This document shows, in pieces, positions 45,683 through 54,430 of a DNA stretch of 64,000 nt (position 1 is the stretch's first letter; the number at the start of each line of letters is the position of its first letter). Below the pieces are notes generated by a model. It was not told where the DNA came from. It did not search any database and saw nothing but the letters and a program-made list of their open reading frames with translations. The stretch is taken from assembly GCA_900544195.1 (NCBI GenBank), contig UQUJ01000001.1:1-64000 (forward strand). Direction: 5' to 3'. A program made the position numbers and the translations under genes. Origin of the DNA: an uncultured Alistipes sp. GTDB lineage: Bacteria; Bacteroidota; Bacteroidia; Bacteroidales; UBA932.

Positions 45683-45800
45683 CCCCCAGACTGTCTGAAA
45701 AGTCTCGACTAGAGTTCTAAAGTCTGTACCCTTATACAAGGGCGATAACGAATTCTCAATCCTCTGAGGTGGTAATTAGACTTTCAAGACAGTCTCCCCC
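45683..45800. mobile_element. MITE-like element, family B, copy 2
   Basis: 118 bp from CCCCC AGACTGTCTGAAAAGT to CTTTCAAGACAGTCT CCCCC. It is more diverged internally than copies 1 and 3. It is separated from copy 3 by about 65 bp. Confidence 0.75.
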
Positions 45801-45865
45801 GAGGGAAGGGATTTAGGAAGACGAGAATGCCACTCATCAATAAACGGTATAAAGAGAAAGCAATT

Positions 45866-45983
45866 CCCCCAGACTGTCTGAAAAGTCTCGACGAGAGCAG
45901 AAAAGTCTGTACCCCACTACAGGGGCAACAACGAATTTTCAATCCTCGGAGGGGGTACTTTTACTTTTAAGACAGTCTCCCCC
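45866..45983. mobile_element. MITE-like element, family B, copy 3
   Basis: 118 bp, very similar to copy 1 (shares GTCTGTACCCCACTACAGGG and GGTACTTTTACTTTTAAGAC). Same orientation as copy 2. Repeat E follows immediately. Confidence 0.8.
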
Positions 45984-45987
45984 GTTG

Positions 45988-46040
45988 GAAGTACCTGCGT
46001 GGCATATTTTTTCAAAAAAAGACTTTTTCAAGTGGACTCA
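45988..46040. repeat. Repeat E, plus-strand copy
   Basis: GAAGTACCTGCGTGGCATAT followed by TTTTTTC and GACTTTTTCAAGTGGACT. The inverted counterpart is at 38695-38752; a shorter piece is at 138-160. The following TTCTTTGAAGTGAAAAA recalls the core of family A. Confidence 0.65.
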
Positions 46041-46096
46041 TTCTTTGAAGTGAAAAACTTCTCCAGGACAAGTTCCTAACATACGCCAATTTTTCG

Positions 46097-46104
46097 TAAA
46101 TTTG
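46097..46104 (+). promoter_or_regulatory. -7 element of the GDPD fusion gene
   Basis: TAAATTTG fits TAnnTTTG and ends 4 bp before the ATG, so the transcript would be leaderless or nearly so. No good -33 element seen. Confidence 0.45.
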
Positions 46105-46108
46105 GACT

Positions 46109-47608
46109 ATGAAAAGAATCATGCTTACCGCAGTGCTGTCACTGCTTTGCGCCGCGATGCTTCCGGCGCAGACCAAGATTATGTCCCACAGGGGCTTCTA
46201 CGCCCATTCGGGCTCTTTTGAAAACACATTGACGAGTCTTGCCGGCGCTCAGAAACTCGGCGTTGAGAGCGTCGAACTGGATGTGCACCTTACGACTGAC
46301 GACTCGCTCGTGATCATGCACGGCCCGATGATCCCTGGGACGAAGTACAAGGATATTCAGAAACTTGACTACGCCACCGTCAAAAGATGCGTCCTCCCGA
46401 ACGGCGACCATATTCCTTCATTAAGGGAATATTTCACCCAGGCGAAGCGCACTCCGGCGCTGAAGTTGTTCCTTGAACTCAAGTCGCATCCGACTCCGGC
46501 GAGGGAAACCCAGCTGGCGGAGAAGGTCATCGCTCTCTGTGATGAAATGAATATGTACGATCAGATGTGCTTCATCTCTTTCAGCGAGCATCTCTGCGAC
46601 GAGGTCCTGCGTCTGCATCCGGGTGCTGAGGTGATCCCGATCACGTCCAGGAAGACATATTCAGTGAAAGAACTCAAGGACAGGGGCTACGCCGGTGTGT
46701 CCTATAATTATAATGTGGTGATCAACTCCGCCCACTATCTGGACGAGGTGCACGCGGCCGGACTTCAGACGGTCCTCTGGCCGGTGAACAGTTACGATCT
46801 TGCGGACTTCGCGATGAGGCACGGTGTCACCTACGTCTCCACCGACCAGCCGCAGGGCATGAAACGCCTGATGGACTCCATCCGCGAGTTGAGGTGGAAA
46901 CAGGAGAAGAAACTGATCTGCTTTGATCTGGACGGAACACTGACCCAGCACAAGACCCCGTTGACCGCAGCCAACAGGGCGGTTCTTGACACGCTGGCCA
47001 AGCGCTATGAAATCATAATGGCAGGAGGCGGGAACTGTGCGAGGATCTACAAGCAGATGGGTGAATATCCAATCACAATACTTGGTAACTATGGTATGGA
47101 GGAGAGCCGCATTGTCGACGGCAAGTTTAAGATGGTGATGGAAGAGAAGGCTCCGATAGACAGAAAGTTCTTCCAGAAGAACTGCGACTATCTCAGGAAG
47201 AAATATGGCTACACGGACTACAAGGGTGATCCTCTTGAGTTCCATGAGTCCGGTATGGTGACTTTTGGCCTTCTCGGAACCAAGGCGGACAAGGCGGACA
47301 AATTGTCGTTCGATCCGGATAAAATCCGCAGGCGTGCCATGTTCCCGGAGGTCAAGGAGATATTCAAGGATTATTCCGTGTTCATCGGCGGCACGACGTC
47401 GTTCGATATCACGCCTAAGAGGTATAACAAATTCGACGCTGTGCTGCGTTATGCCGCCGAGCATGGCTACTCGTTTGATCAGATTCTCTTTGTCGGTGAT
47501 GATTTCGCGGATGGCGGCAACGATAGCCAGATTCGTCTCGGCGGCATGGACTACATAAGGATCGACGACTACACCCGCCTCCCGGAGAAGCTGGAATTCC
47601 TGTTTTAG
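46109..47608 (+). CDS. Exported fusion: glycerophosphodiester phosphodiesterase plus HAD-IIB phosphatase
   Basis: 499 residues with a signal peptide ending near LPAQ, so it acts in the periplasm. Residues 24-258 are a GDPD domain (HRG 27-29, ENT 38-40, ELDVH 56-60, His71, STDQP near 245). Residues from about 268 form a HAD-IIB phosphatase resembling eukaryotic-type phosphomannomutases (DLDGTLT with Asp273 and Asp275, GGTTSFDITP, GDDFADGGND). A likely job is stepwise release of phosphate from glycerophosphodiesters, but the second substrate is a guess. Both active sites look complete. Confidence 0.85.
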   Translation: MKRIMLTAVLSLLCAAMLPAQTKIMSHRGFYAHSGSFENTLTSLAGAQKLGVESVELDVHLTTDDSLVIMHGPMIPGTKYKDIQKLDYATVKRCVLPNGDHIPSLREYFTQAKRTPALKLFLELKSHPTPARETQLAEKVIALCDEMNMYDQMCFISFSEHLCDEVLRLHPGAEVIPITSRKTYSVKELKDRGYAGVSYNYNVVINSAHYLDEVHAAGLQTVLWPVNSYDLADFAMRHGVTYVSTDQPQGMKRLMDSIRELRWKQEKKLICFDLDGTLTQHKTPLTAANRAVLDTLAKRYEIIMAGGGNCARIYKQMGEYPITILGNYGMEESRIVDGKFKMVMEEKAPIDRKFFQKNCDYLRKKYGYTDYKGDPLEFHESGMVTFGLLGTKADKADKLSFDPDKIRRRAMFPEVKEIFKDYSVFIGGTTSFDITPKRYNKFDAVLRYAAEHGYSFDQILFVGDDFADGGNDSQIRLGGMDYIRIDDYTRLPEKLEFLF

Positions 47609-47675
47609 GAAGCGGCGTGTCATCTGGTGCGCCTCCTGTTCAAAGCGTGGCGCTTAATGCTTTGATTATTAGCCA

Positions 47676-47757
47676 TAAAAACAAACTCGTGGTGCCGGAT
47701 TCAGTACCACGAGTTCTTTTATTATGTTGATAGTAAATCAGTTATTAGCCACGCTTC
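47676..47757 (-). terminator. Shared 3'-end module (T2) with strong hairpin
   Basis: Read on the minus strand: GTGGCTAATAACTGATTTA, a short AT stretch, AATAAAAGAACTCGTGGTAC, then a closing GCACCACGAGTTTGTTTTTT. The ACTCGTGGTRC stem and flanking A and T runs allow termination in both directions, for the SusD at 47762 and the GDPD gene at 47608. Confidence 0.8.
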
Positions 47758-47761
47758 CGTG

Positions 47762-49771
47762 TCACTTGACCGTCTTAGGAGCCTGACCGGCCACCTTTGG
47801 CCAACCAGGGTTCTGGTAGATTACAGATGTCTCAAGGTCGGTCTTGTCGCCGGAGGCAGTCTGGCGGAACGCACTCTGCGGAAGCGGACTGAGATAGTGG
47901 GCAGGTGTGAAGTTGTAGCCTCCGAAGACTGAATTGTTCACCTTGGAGATCTGGTAAGGCCTGATGTAAGGCCCGCTGACCACCTTGTCAGACATATTCC
48001 CCGTTCCTCCGTCCACATCGACAATCACAAGGTCTTCCCCGCTTTGGCTCAAAAGCTTGCCTTCGTAGGAAGAACCCCAGTAGAGCATTCCCTCAATCTG
48101 GTAATCCTTCACCTGGTCGAGAGCCCTCCAGCGCTTGAGGTCGGCCATGCGCATCCCTTCGCCTATCAGCTCGTTCCTGCGCTCGCGGCGGATGTTGTAG
48201 AGTGTGGCGTCCACCATCCTTCCCTGCGAGTACGCCCCGAAGTCTCCCATCGCCTCCTTTGCCACATCTGTGGCGGCGATGGTGACGTTGTAGTCAGGGT
48301 TGACCTTCGCCCTCGTCCTGAGCGCGCGCCAGTACCTGTCCGCCGTGGCGTCGATGTTTCCGTTCTTCTCGTAGCAGGCCTCGATGTAGTTCAGCAGGGC
48401 CTCAGCCCCCCTGAACACCACGCTGGCGGTGGTTCCCTTCTGATGCTGGTTCTCCATGTAACTGTTGTAGTGCTTTCCCTTCTTCAGGGCGAACCCGGTC
48501 ACATTGCGGGTCTCGTTGTTCCCTTTGACAATCCACGTCGGATCGAAGCGGTTGGCGGATCCGTCGGCGTTGTAGACATCGGCGTCCCCGTCCTTCTTTG
48601 TGAATATCCTGATTCTGGAATCCCTGCCCGTAAGGGTGGCCTTCACGCTCTCCTTCTCCCAGTCAGGGTTGTAGCCCGAGCCCGAAGCATAGACCGGAAG
48701 TCCGTTCTCCATCAGGAACGAGTTGACCAGACCACGTGTCCAGCCTGTGCCGCCTCCGTTGCGCATCAGCTGCATCTGGATGTTGTGCGTCACACCCTGT
48801 GCCTCGTTGTATTCCCTCCACATCAGCACTTCAGGGTAGTTCTCAAGGCTGTAGTCGCAGAACATCACGTAGTACGGATTCAGCGTCTTGAACGACACGT
48901 CCATCCCCTCTTCGGTGTCGGTGTTCTCCGTCAGTTTCCCGACAATCTCTTCCCCGACAGCCTTGGCCGAGGCCATCGCCTCTGTCAGGAAATAACTGAT
49001 TTCGGAGTCGATGTTCAGACCGCTGGCATCCTCGGTCTTGCCCGGCCAGCCCTGACCGCCAGGGACGAATGCGGTGCCTTTGTGGTGCTTGAGCCAGGTT
49101 CCTTCGTAAAGAGCCACTCGCGAGCGGAGCAGATGGGCCACGGATTTGCCGACCCTTGTCTTACCCGCCGGAGAAGTCTCCAGGAGCATCTGTGCTGCCT
49201 TGTCCAGGTCGGACAGGATGAAACGCGCCACCTTGTGTCTCGGCTGCCTTTTGGACGCCTCCACCAGAACTTCCTCCTGATCAGGAAGGGCGGTCTCGAC
49301 AATCGGACAGTCGCCTATGTTCTGAAGCATGTTGAAATAGGCGTAGGCGCGGATCAGGTAGATTTCCCCGATGTAATGCCGGATGTTGGCGGCGGAACCC
49401 TGGATCTCTCCCGCCTCGTGTTTAGGCAGCACCTGCTCCAGAAAATAGTTGCAGTGCCTTATCTGAGAGAAGTTCCACACTCCCGAGGTGGCCGACACCC
49501 TCCACTCTCCGGGAACCCAGAAAGAGGAGTAATCAACGGCGGCCTGGTTATCCGTCCCGTTGTCGCTGCCGAAGGTGCTTATTCCATAGGAACCAGGTCC
49601 GATGGAAGTGAATGCGTACAGGTTGATTGAATATGCCGCCAGATCCGCCTCTGCCTTGAAATAGGACGAAGGAGTCACGGAACTCTGGGGCTGCTTGTCC
49701 AGAAAATCATCGCACCCGGCGACACTGAAAAGAGCTGCCAGAGACATGAATATGTAGATAATCTTTTTCAT
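47762..49771 (-). CDS. SusD/RagB-family lipoprotein (locus 3)
   Basis: 669 residues; lipobox Cys20 (SVAGC) followed by DDFLDKQPQS. SusD features include the TPR helix IYLIRAYAYFNMLQNIGDCP and the RRERRNELIGEGMRMADLKR segment near the C-terminus. It lies 13 bp downstream of its SusC and ends before the T2 terminator. It is only distantly related to the other two SusD proteins here. Confidence 0.94.
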   Translation of the reverse strand: MKKIIYIFMSLAALFSVAGCDDFLDKQPQSSVTPSSYFKAEADLAAYSINLYAFTSIGPGSYGISTFGSDNGTDNQAAVDYSSFWVPGEWRVSATSGVWNFSQIRHCNYFLEQVLPKHEAGEIQGSAANIRHYIGEIYLIRAYAYFNMLQNIGDCPIVETALPDQEEVLVEASKRQPRHKVARFILSDLDKAAQMLLETSPAGKTRVGKSVAHLLRSRVALYEGTWLKHHKGTAFVPGGQGWPGKTEDASGLNIDSEISYFLTEAMASAKAVGEEIVGKLTENTDTEEGMDVSFKTLNPYYVMFCDYSLENYPEVLMWREYNEAQGVTHNIQMQLMRNGGGTGWTRGLVNSFLMENGLPVYASGSGYNPDWEKESVKATLTGRDSRIRIFTKKDGDADVYNADGSANRFDPTWIVKGNNETRNVTGFALKKGKHYNSYMENQHQKGTTASVVFRGAEALLNYIEACYEKNGNIDATADRYWRALRTRAKVNPDYNVTIAATDVAKEAMGDFGAYSQGRMVDATLYNIRRERRNELIGEGMRMADLKRWRALDQVKDYQIEGMLYWGSSYEGKLLSQSGEDLVIVDVDGGTGNMSDKVVSGPYIRPYQISKVNNSVFGGYNFTPAHYLSPLPQSAFRQTASGDKTDLETSVIYQNPGWPKVAGQAPKTVK

Positions 49772-49784
49772 GATCTTAACTGAA

Positions 49785-52700
49785 TTAGAAAGTTATGTCA
49801 AGTCCGACAGAGAATGTCTTGGACAGAGGGTAGGTCTTGCCGAATCCCCAGCCTCCGATTCCGACAAGTTCAGGGTCGGCTGTTTCCGTGAACTTGGTGA
49901 GCGTGAACAGATTCTCCCCTGAAGCGAAGAAGCGTAGCCTTTCGACAAAGAACTTCCTTGTCAGGCTCTGAGGAAGGGTGTAGCCCAGCGTCAGGTTCTT
50001 CAGTCGCGCGTAGGCCGCGTTCTGAAGGTAGCGGGTCTGGGTGTTGTTGTTCCTGCCTCCTCCCCAGTTGGCCTTAGGGTAGTAGCTGTCAAGATTCTGC
50101 CCGAGAGGGTTTGAAGCGTCGGCGCGAAAATAGTCCAGATGCTGCTTCAGTCCGAGAGCCTGCCATTTGCCTATGCCCGAGGCTCCCCAGAACGGGGCCT
50201 CTCCGCCCGGCCAGTAGTCCCTCTTGAGAGTTCCCTGAAGGAATACCTTCAGATCCAAGCCCCTCCATTCGGCCGTGAGATTGAGGCCGAAATTGAAACG
50301 AGGTGTCGAATTACCGATTATCTTGAGGTCGCCCGGATCGCCGGCCGTACCCTGGCCCCTGTCCACAACCCCGTCTCTGTTGATGTCGGCGTACATGATG
50401 TCTCCAGCTGACCAGTTGCTCCCGAGACGGCTCTGGTCGGCCTTGGCAAGATGGGCGTTCATCTCCTGGTCGGTCTTGGCTATTCCGACCGTGGTGAATC
50501 CCCAGATGTCGCCAAGTCTCGCCCCCGGATAGTAGTTGTTCAGGTTCTTGGACTCATTAGGGTACTTGTCAATCACCACGATGTTGTCGCTCAAGGTGAG
50601 GACAATCCCGTAGTTGAAGTCTCTGATGTAGTCCCTCCATCCGATCTGAAGATCCCAGCCTTTGGAGGTCATGTCCAGATTGTTGACCTTAGGCACTCCT
50701 GTGCCGAGGATGTCCGGAAGTTCCGGAGCCGGACCCACCATGTCATAGGTCTTGCGCTGGAAATAGCCGAAACTTCCTGTCAGGCGGTCGGAGAACAGCC
50801 CCCAGTCAAGCCCGACCTCCCAGGTACGGCTTTTTTCCCAAGTCAACAGAGAGGAGACAAGACCCGGCTCGCTGGAGATGTTCGGCTTCTGTCCGCCGAC
50901 GAGCCACCCTCCAGCCTTGGCGCTGTAGCCTATGGTAGGATAGAACGGGTACCAGTTGTCCGTGTTCTGGTTGCCGAGTTTTCCCCACGACGCCCTCAGT
51001 TTCAAGATGTTCACCGCATCCGAGTACGGTTCCATGAACGGTTCTCTGGCGATGTTCCAGCCCGCCGAGAAAGACGGGAACCAGTTCCACCTCTTTTCCT
51101 TCGTGAAGCGGGAACTGCCGTCGTAGCGCAGATTGGCCTCGAACAGGTAGCGTCCTTTGAAATCGTAGTTGAGCCTTCCGAAGAATCCGGCGGTTGACCA
51201 GCTATTGTAGGCCCCTCCGACCTTCGGGTCGGTGGAGGTCGTGTTGAGGGTAGGAAGGCCGGACAGAATGCCGTTCTGCTGGGCTGAGAAGTCTCTCTCG
51301 TTCAGCAGCTCGCTCTGGAATCCGGCCATCAGGGTGACATTGTGGCCTCCTGACGAGCGGGCATATTCAGCCCACACATTAGGATTGAAGTAGTTGTTTT
51401 TCTCGTTGTACTCATAGACTGACGAGTTGGCGTTGTTCGTGACGTACGGGTTGCCGTCCACGTCGTAGCCGTAGGTGGTGAGCCAGTCCTTGTGGAAGTT
51501 GGAGTTGTTGATCCTGTAGTTCAGTTCCACATTGACAGTCAGGCCGTCAAGAGGTTTCACCCTCAGGGAAACCTGCTGGGCCAAGACATCGTTCTGCTCC
51601 TTGTGCTTTCCTCCGTCCTTCAGCTCGCTGATGAAGGATTCCGGCACCCAGTGTCCGTTCGGATCCTTGGTCGGGACAATCGGCCAGTACCGCATCACGT
51701 TGTGGTAGAAGACCTGGTCGTCAATCCACGAAGGAGACACATAGTCTGTACGCCCGAAGCGTACCTGGTAGCCCAGTTCCGCCCAGGATGCCAGCGCGGT
51801 TGTAATCTTTCCCGAAACCGAATAGCGCTGTATGTTGTCGTCGCCGTGCCTGAGGGCTCCGTCACGGTCAAGCATGTAGGCGGAGAAGTAGTATCTGGTC
51901 TTCCCCGAGCCACCGCTCACGCTGAGGTTGTGCTCCTGCGAGAAACTGCTGCCGAAATGTTCCTTAAGCCAGTCCGTGTTTCCCACAGGCAGGATGTCGG
52001 TGACATCCCACACTTCCCACCTGTTGGATGCGTTGGCGAACATCTTAGGGCTTTTCGGATCACTCTGGGCGTTCTTGATCTTGTTCAGATGAGACTCCTG
52101 GAACCACCTTCCGCTTCCTGAATTGACACTCGCCTCGTTCATGTACAGCGCCCAGGTGTAGGAGTCCATCATTTCGGGCATATTCAAAGGAGAGTTGAAG
52201 CGGAAGCTGTTGCTGTAGTTCACCGTGGCCCTGCCGTCAGCCCCGCTCTTGGTCGTGACGAGGATGACTCCGCCAGCCGCTCTCGAACCGTAGATGGATG
52301 AAGCGGAAGCGTCCTTGAGAACGGAGATGCTGGCCACGTCGTGTGGATTCAGGGTGTTGAGGTCGCCCTCGATTCCGTCAATGAGAACCAGCGGACGTAC
52401 CGAAGATCCGGCTCCGATGGTGCCGGTGCCTCGGATGTTGAAGCTTTTTGGTGAGTTGAGCGCTCCTCCCAGACTTCCTGTGGAAAAGTTCATTCCCGGA
52501 ACAGTCCCCTGAAGCGCGTCCACCACAGAGTTGACCGGCCTGGCCGAAATCTCCTTGGCGTCCACGGTGGAGACGGCGCCGGTCAGGTTCACTTTCTTCT
52601 GGGTTCCGAACGCCACGACCACAACCTCGTCAAGGTACTCAAGGTTGTCCTCCAGAACTATGTGCAGATCTCCGCCGGTCCAGGCCACCTCTTTGGTCGT

Positions 52701-52973
52701 GTAACCCTGGATGGAAACCCGGAGCACCGCTCCAGGCCCCACATTGTCCAAAGTGAAAACGCCAGAGGCGTCGGTCATCGTTCCACGGACAGTCCCGGAG
52801 ACCAGAACATAGGCTCCGACCACAGTCTCGCCTCTGGTGTCCACCACGACACCCCGGCAAACGCCCTGCTGTCCCGAGACGGCGGCAGCGCCGGATTCGG
52901 ATGCGGCAATGCCTCTCCCTGCCAGGCCGGCGCCCAACAGGCAAAGGATGGTTAAAATCAATTTCTTAAACAT
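49785..52973 (-). CDS. SusC/RagA-family TonB-dependent transporter (locus 3)
   Basis: 1062 residues with a signal peptide, a regulatory-like domain (CRGVVVDTRGETVVGAYVLV), a plug domain (VVVVAFGTQKKVNLTGAVST; IYGSRAAGGVILVTTKSG) and a barrel ending VGLDITF. It imports an unknown glycan or peptide with the SusD at 47762. It belongs to a different subfamily from the SusC proteins at 24539 and 58888 (GTQKKVNLTG instead of AKQKKES). No enzyme gene accompanies the pair. Confidence 0.94.
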   Translation of the reverse strand: MFKKLILTILCLLGAGLAGRGIAASESGAAAVSGQQGVCRGVVVDTRGETVVGAYVLVSGTVRGTMTDASGVFTLDNVGPGAVLRVSIQGYTTKEVAWTGGDLHIVLEDNLEYLDEVVVVAFGTQKKVNLTGAVSTVDAKEISARPVNSVVDALQGTVPGMNFSTGSLGGALNSPKSFNIRGTGTIGAGSSVRPLVLIDGIEGDLNTLNPHDVASISVLKDASASSIYGSRAAGGVILVTTKSGADGRATVNYSNSFRFNSPLNMPEMMDSYTWALYMNEASVNSGSGRWFQESHLNKIKNAQSDPKSPKMFANASNRWEVWDVTDILPVGNTDWLKEHFGSSFSQEHNLSVSGGSGKTRYYFSAYMLDRDGALRHGDDNIQRYSVSGKITTALASWAELGYQVRFGRTDYVSPSWIDDQVFYHNVMRYWPIVPTKDPNGHWVPESFISELKDGGKHKEQNDVLAQQVSLRVKPLDGLTVNVELNYRINNSNFHKDWLTTYGYDVDGNPYVTNNANSSVYEYNEKNNYFNPNVWAEYARSSGGHNVTLMAGFQSELLNERDFSAQQNGILSGLPTLNTTSTDPKVGGAYNSWSTAGFFGRLNYDFKGRYLFEANLRYDGSSRFTKEKRWNWFPSFSAGWNIAREPFMEPYSDAVNILKLRASWGKLGNQNTDNWYPFYPTIGYSAKAGGWLVGGQKPNISSEPGLVSSLLTWEKSRTWEVGLDWGLFSDRLTGSFGYFQRKTYDMVGPAPELPDILGTGVPKVNNLDMTSKGWDLQIGWRDYIRDFNYGIVLTLSDNIVVIDKYPNESKNLNNYYPGARLGDIWGFTTVGIAKTDQEMNAHLAKADQSRLGSNWSAGDIMYADINRDGVVDRGQGTAGDPGDLKIIGNSTPRFNFGLNLTAEWRGLDLKVFLQGTLKRDYWPGGEAPFWGASGIGKWQALGLKQHLDYFRADASNPLGQNLDSYYPKANWGGGRNNNTQTRYLQNAAYARLKNLTLGYTLPQSLTRKFFVERLRFFASGENLFTLTKFTETADPELVGIGGWGFGKTYPLSKTFSVGLDITF

Positions 52974-53030
52974 GATAATTAAGTTATATAAAAGTTGTTT
53001 AAATGGTTTGTGAAACTTCTGTGCGACTCC

Positions 53031-54005
53031 TCAGGACTTGTCGGAGATGTTGCGGTAGAACTGGATGCGGTCGAAACGTCCGCCCTCCTCGTGGTGTGAG
53101 GCGTCAAGACGACCTCGGAACTCGTCCAGAGAGCGGAATTTGTGGGCTGCCATCCAGTCTGAAAGGCGGCCGGTCATCCTGGAGATGGCCTCAGGGCCTT
53201 CCTTGTAGAGAACAGAGCAGATTTCGGCAGCCGTGGCTCCGGCAAGGAGGATCTTGACAAGGGCGTCCCCGTCCAGGACCCCGCCCGAGGCCAGAATCGC
53301 TGATGACGGGGCCTTGGCCGAGGCAAGACCGACCCAACGCAGGACATCATGGATCTCCTTTCCGTCGCTCAATGGGTCGGCGCTCCTGAACGAAAGGGTG
53401 TCCGTGTCGATGTCCACAGGACACATCTTGTTGAACAGAACCACGGCGGCGGCACCCTCAAACGTCAGTCTCCGGACAAGCGGGATCACGTTGGTGAACG
53501 TGTGGCCGATCTTGACAATGACCGGAATCTCGATCCGGTGCTTCACGGCCTTGAACATCTCCACGTGCATCCTTTCCAGGTCCCCGTCCACATAGACGGG
53601 GTCACTCTCCAGCCTCATCACGTTCAGTTCGACCGCATCGGCTCCCGCCTCCTCGAACCTCCCGGCGTAGGACACCCAGGCTCCGGCGGTCGCGCAGCAC
53701 ACGCTGGCGATGACCGGAATCGAGCAGAGGGCCTTCGTCCTGCGGATGATGTCGCAATACTCGTCAAGCCGACGCTCCATCTGGTAGTACCGCAGGTAGT
53801 CATAGCCTTCAGTGTGGAAGGAGTGGTCATACCGGTCGATCTCGGCGAGGATCTCCTCCTCGAAGATGGACTTGATCACAACCGCGCCCGCACCCGCCCT
53901 TTCATATTCAAGACACCTTTCCGGCCGCGAGGTAAGTGAGCAGCTGCCCACTATCACGGGGCTGCGCAGCAGCAGTCCCCCGAATGATGTAGTCATGTTG
54001 TTCAT
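53031..54005 (-). CDS. Dihydroorotate dehydrogenase-like FMN protein
   Basis: 324 residues. A TIM-barrel flavoprotein related to PyrD: SPVIVGSCSLTS, GAGAVVIKSIFEEEI, ADAVELNVM, PVIVKIG, and the FMN phosphate site (ILASGGVLDGDALVKILLAGA). The family of 'dihydroorotate dehydrogenase-like' proteins has no settled role; it need not act in pyrimidine synthesis. It lies between a collapsed SusC/SusD remnant (14 bp upstream) and the locus 3 SusC (57 bp downstream), so it probably belongs to this operon. Confidence 0.8.
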   Translation of the reverse strand: MNNMTTSFGGLLLRSPVIVGSCSLTSRPERCLEYERAGAGAVVIKSIFEEEILAEIDRYDHSFHTEGYDYLRYYQMERRLDEYCDIIRRTKALCSIPVIASVCCATAGAWVSYAGRFEEAGADAVELNVMRLESDPVYVDGDLERMHVEMFKAVKHRIEIPVIVKIGHTFTNVIPLVRRLTFEGAAAVVLFNKMCPVDIDTDTLSFRSADPLSDGKEIHDVLRWVGLASAKAPSSAILASGGVLDGDALVKILLAGATAAEICSVLYKEGPEAISRMTGRLSDWMAAHKFRSLDEFRGRLDASHHEEGGRFDRIQFYRNISDKS

Positions 54006-54019
54006 GTTGTTCTCCGTTG

Positions 54020-54348
54020 CTATTTATCCCATCCCGGATTCTGGGTGATGTTAGGATTTATCAGCATGGCATTCTTTGAGATAGGATTCAGGAAACACTT
54101 GTCGTTGTCGCTCCAGACACGCCCAGGGTCATTCAAGGCTTTCTTGTAAGGCCGGACATAGGTCTTACCTTCATAGCCCTTGCAGACACCCACGTTTTGG
54201 GGACACCGGACTCGGTGTCTGTTTGGTCAGAAGCCGCATAAGCCATTCCTCCCGCAATAAGAGCAAGGAGCAGCCTGGAGGCCGGAAAAGCCAGGAGAGA
54301 CATGAGTATCCCTCCTGTTATGCTTTTGATGATTAATTGTTTAAGCAT
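54020..54348 (-). pseudogene. Collapsed gene pair: exported N-terminus joined to a SusD C-terminus
   Basis: From 54348 the frame reads a signal peptide (MLKQLIIKSITGGILMSLLA ... AYAASDQTDTESG). At about 54190-54200 the sequence changes, in another frame, to an unmistakable SusD tail (GYEGKTYVRPYKKALNDPGR ... INPNITQNPGWDK) that stops at 54020. One deletion has removed most of a transporter-type gene pair and left only its start and end. Short complementary words (GACACCG, CGGTGTC) lie at the junction. Confidence 0.7.
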
Positions 54349-54430
54349 ATTTATATGGTTATTGATGATTTTTAGGAAGTCTTCTGACGCTCTGGACACG
54401 GCGGTTCGCCCGCAGTCCGATTAAAGCTTG

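Noticed and set aside
48044..49630. Long plus-strand open frame opposite the SusD gene
   Set aside because: Antisense to a clear SusD gene; GC-rich third positions of the real gene create the open frame.
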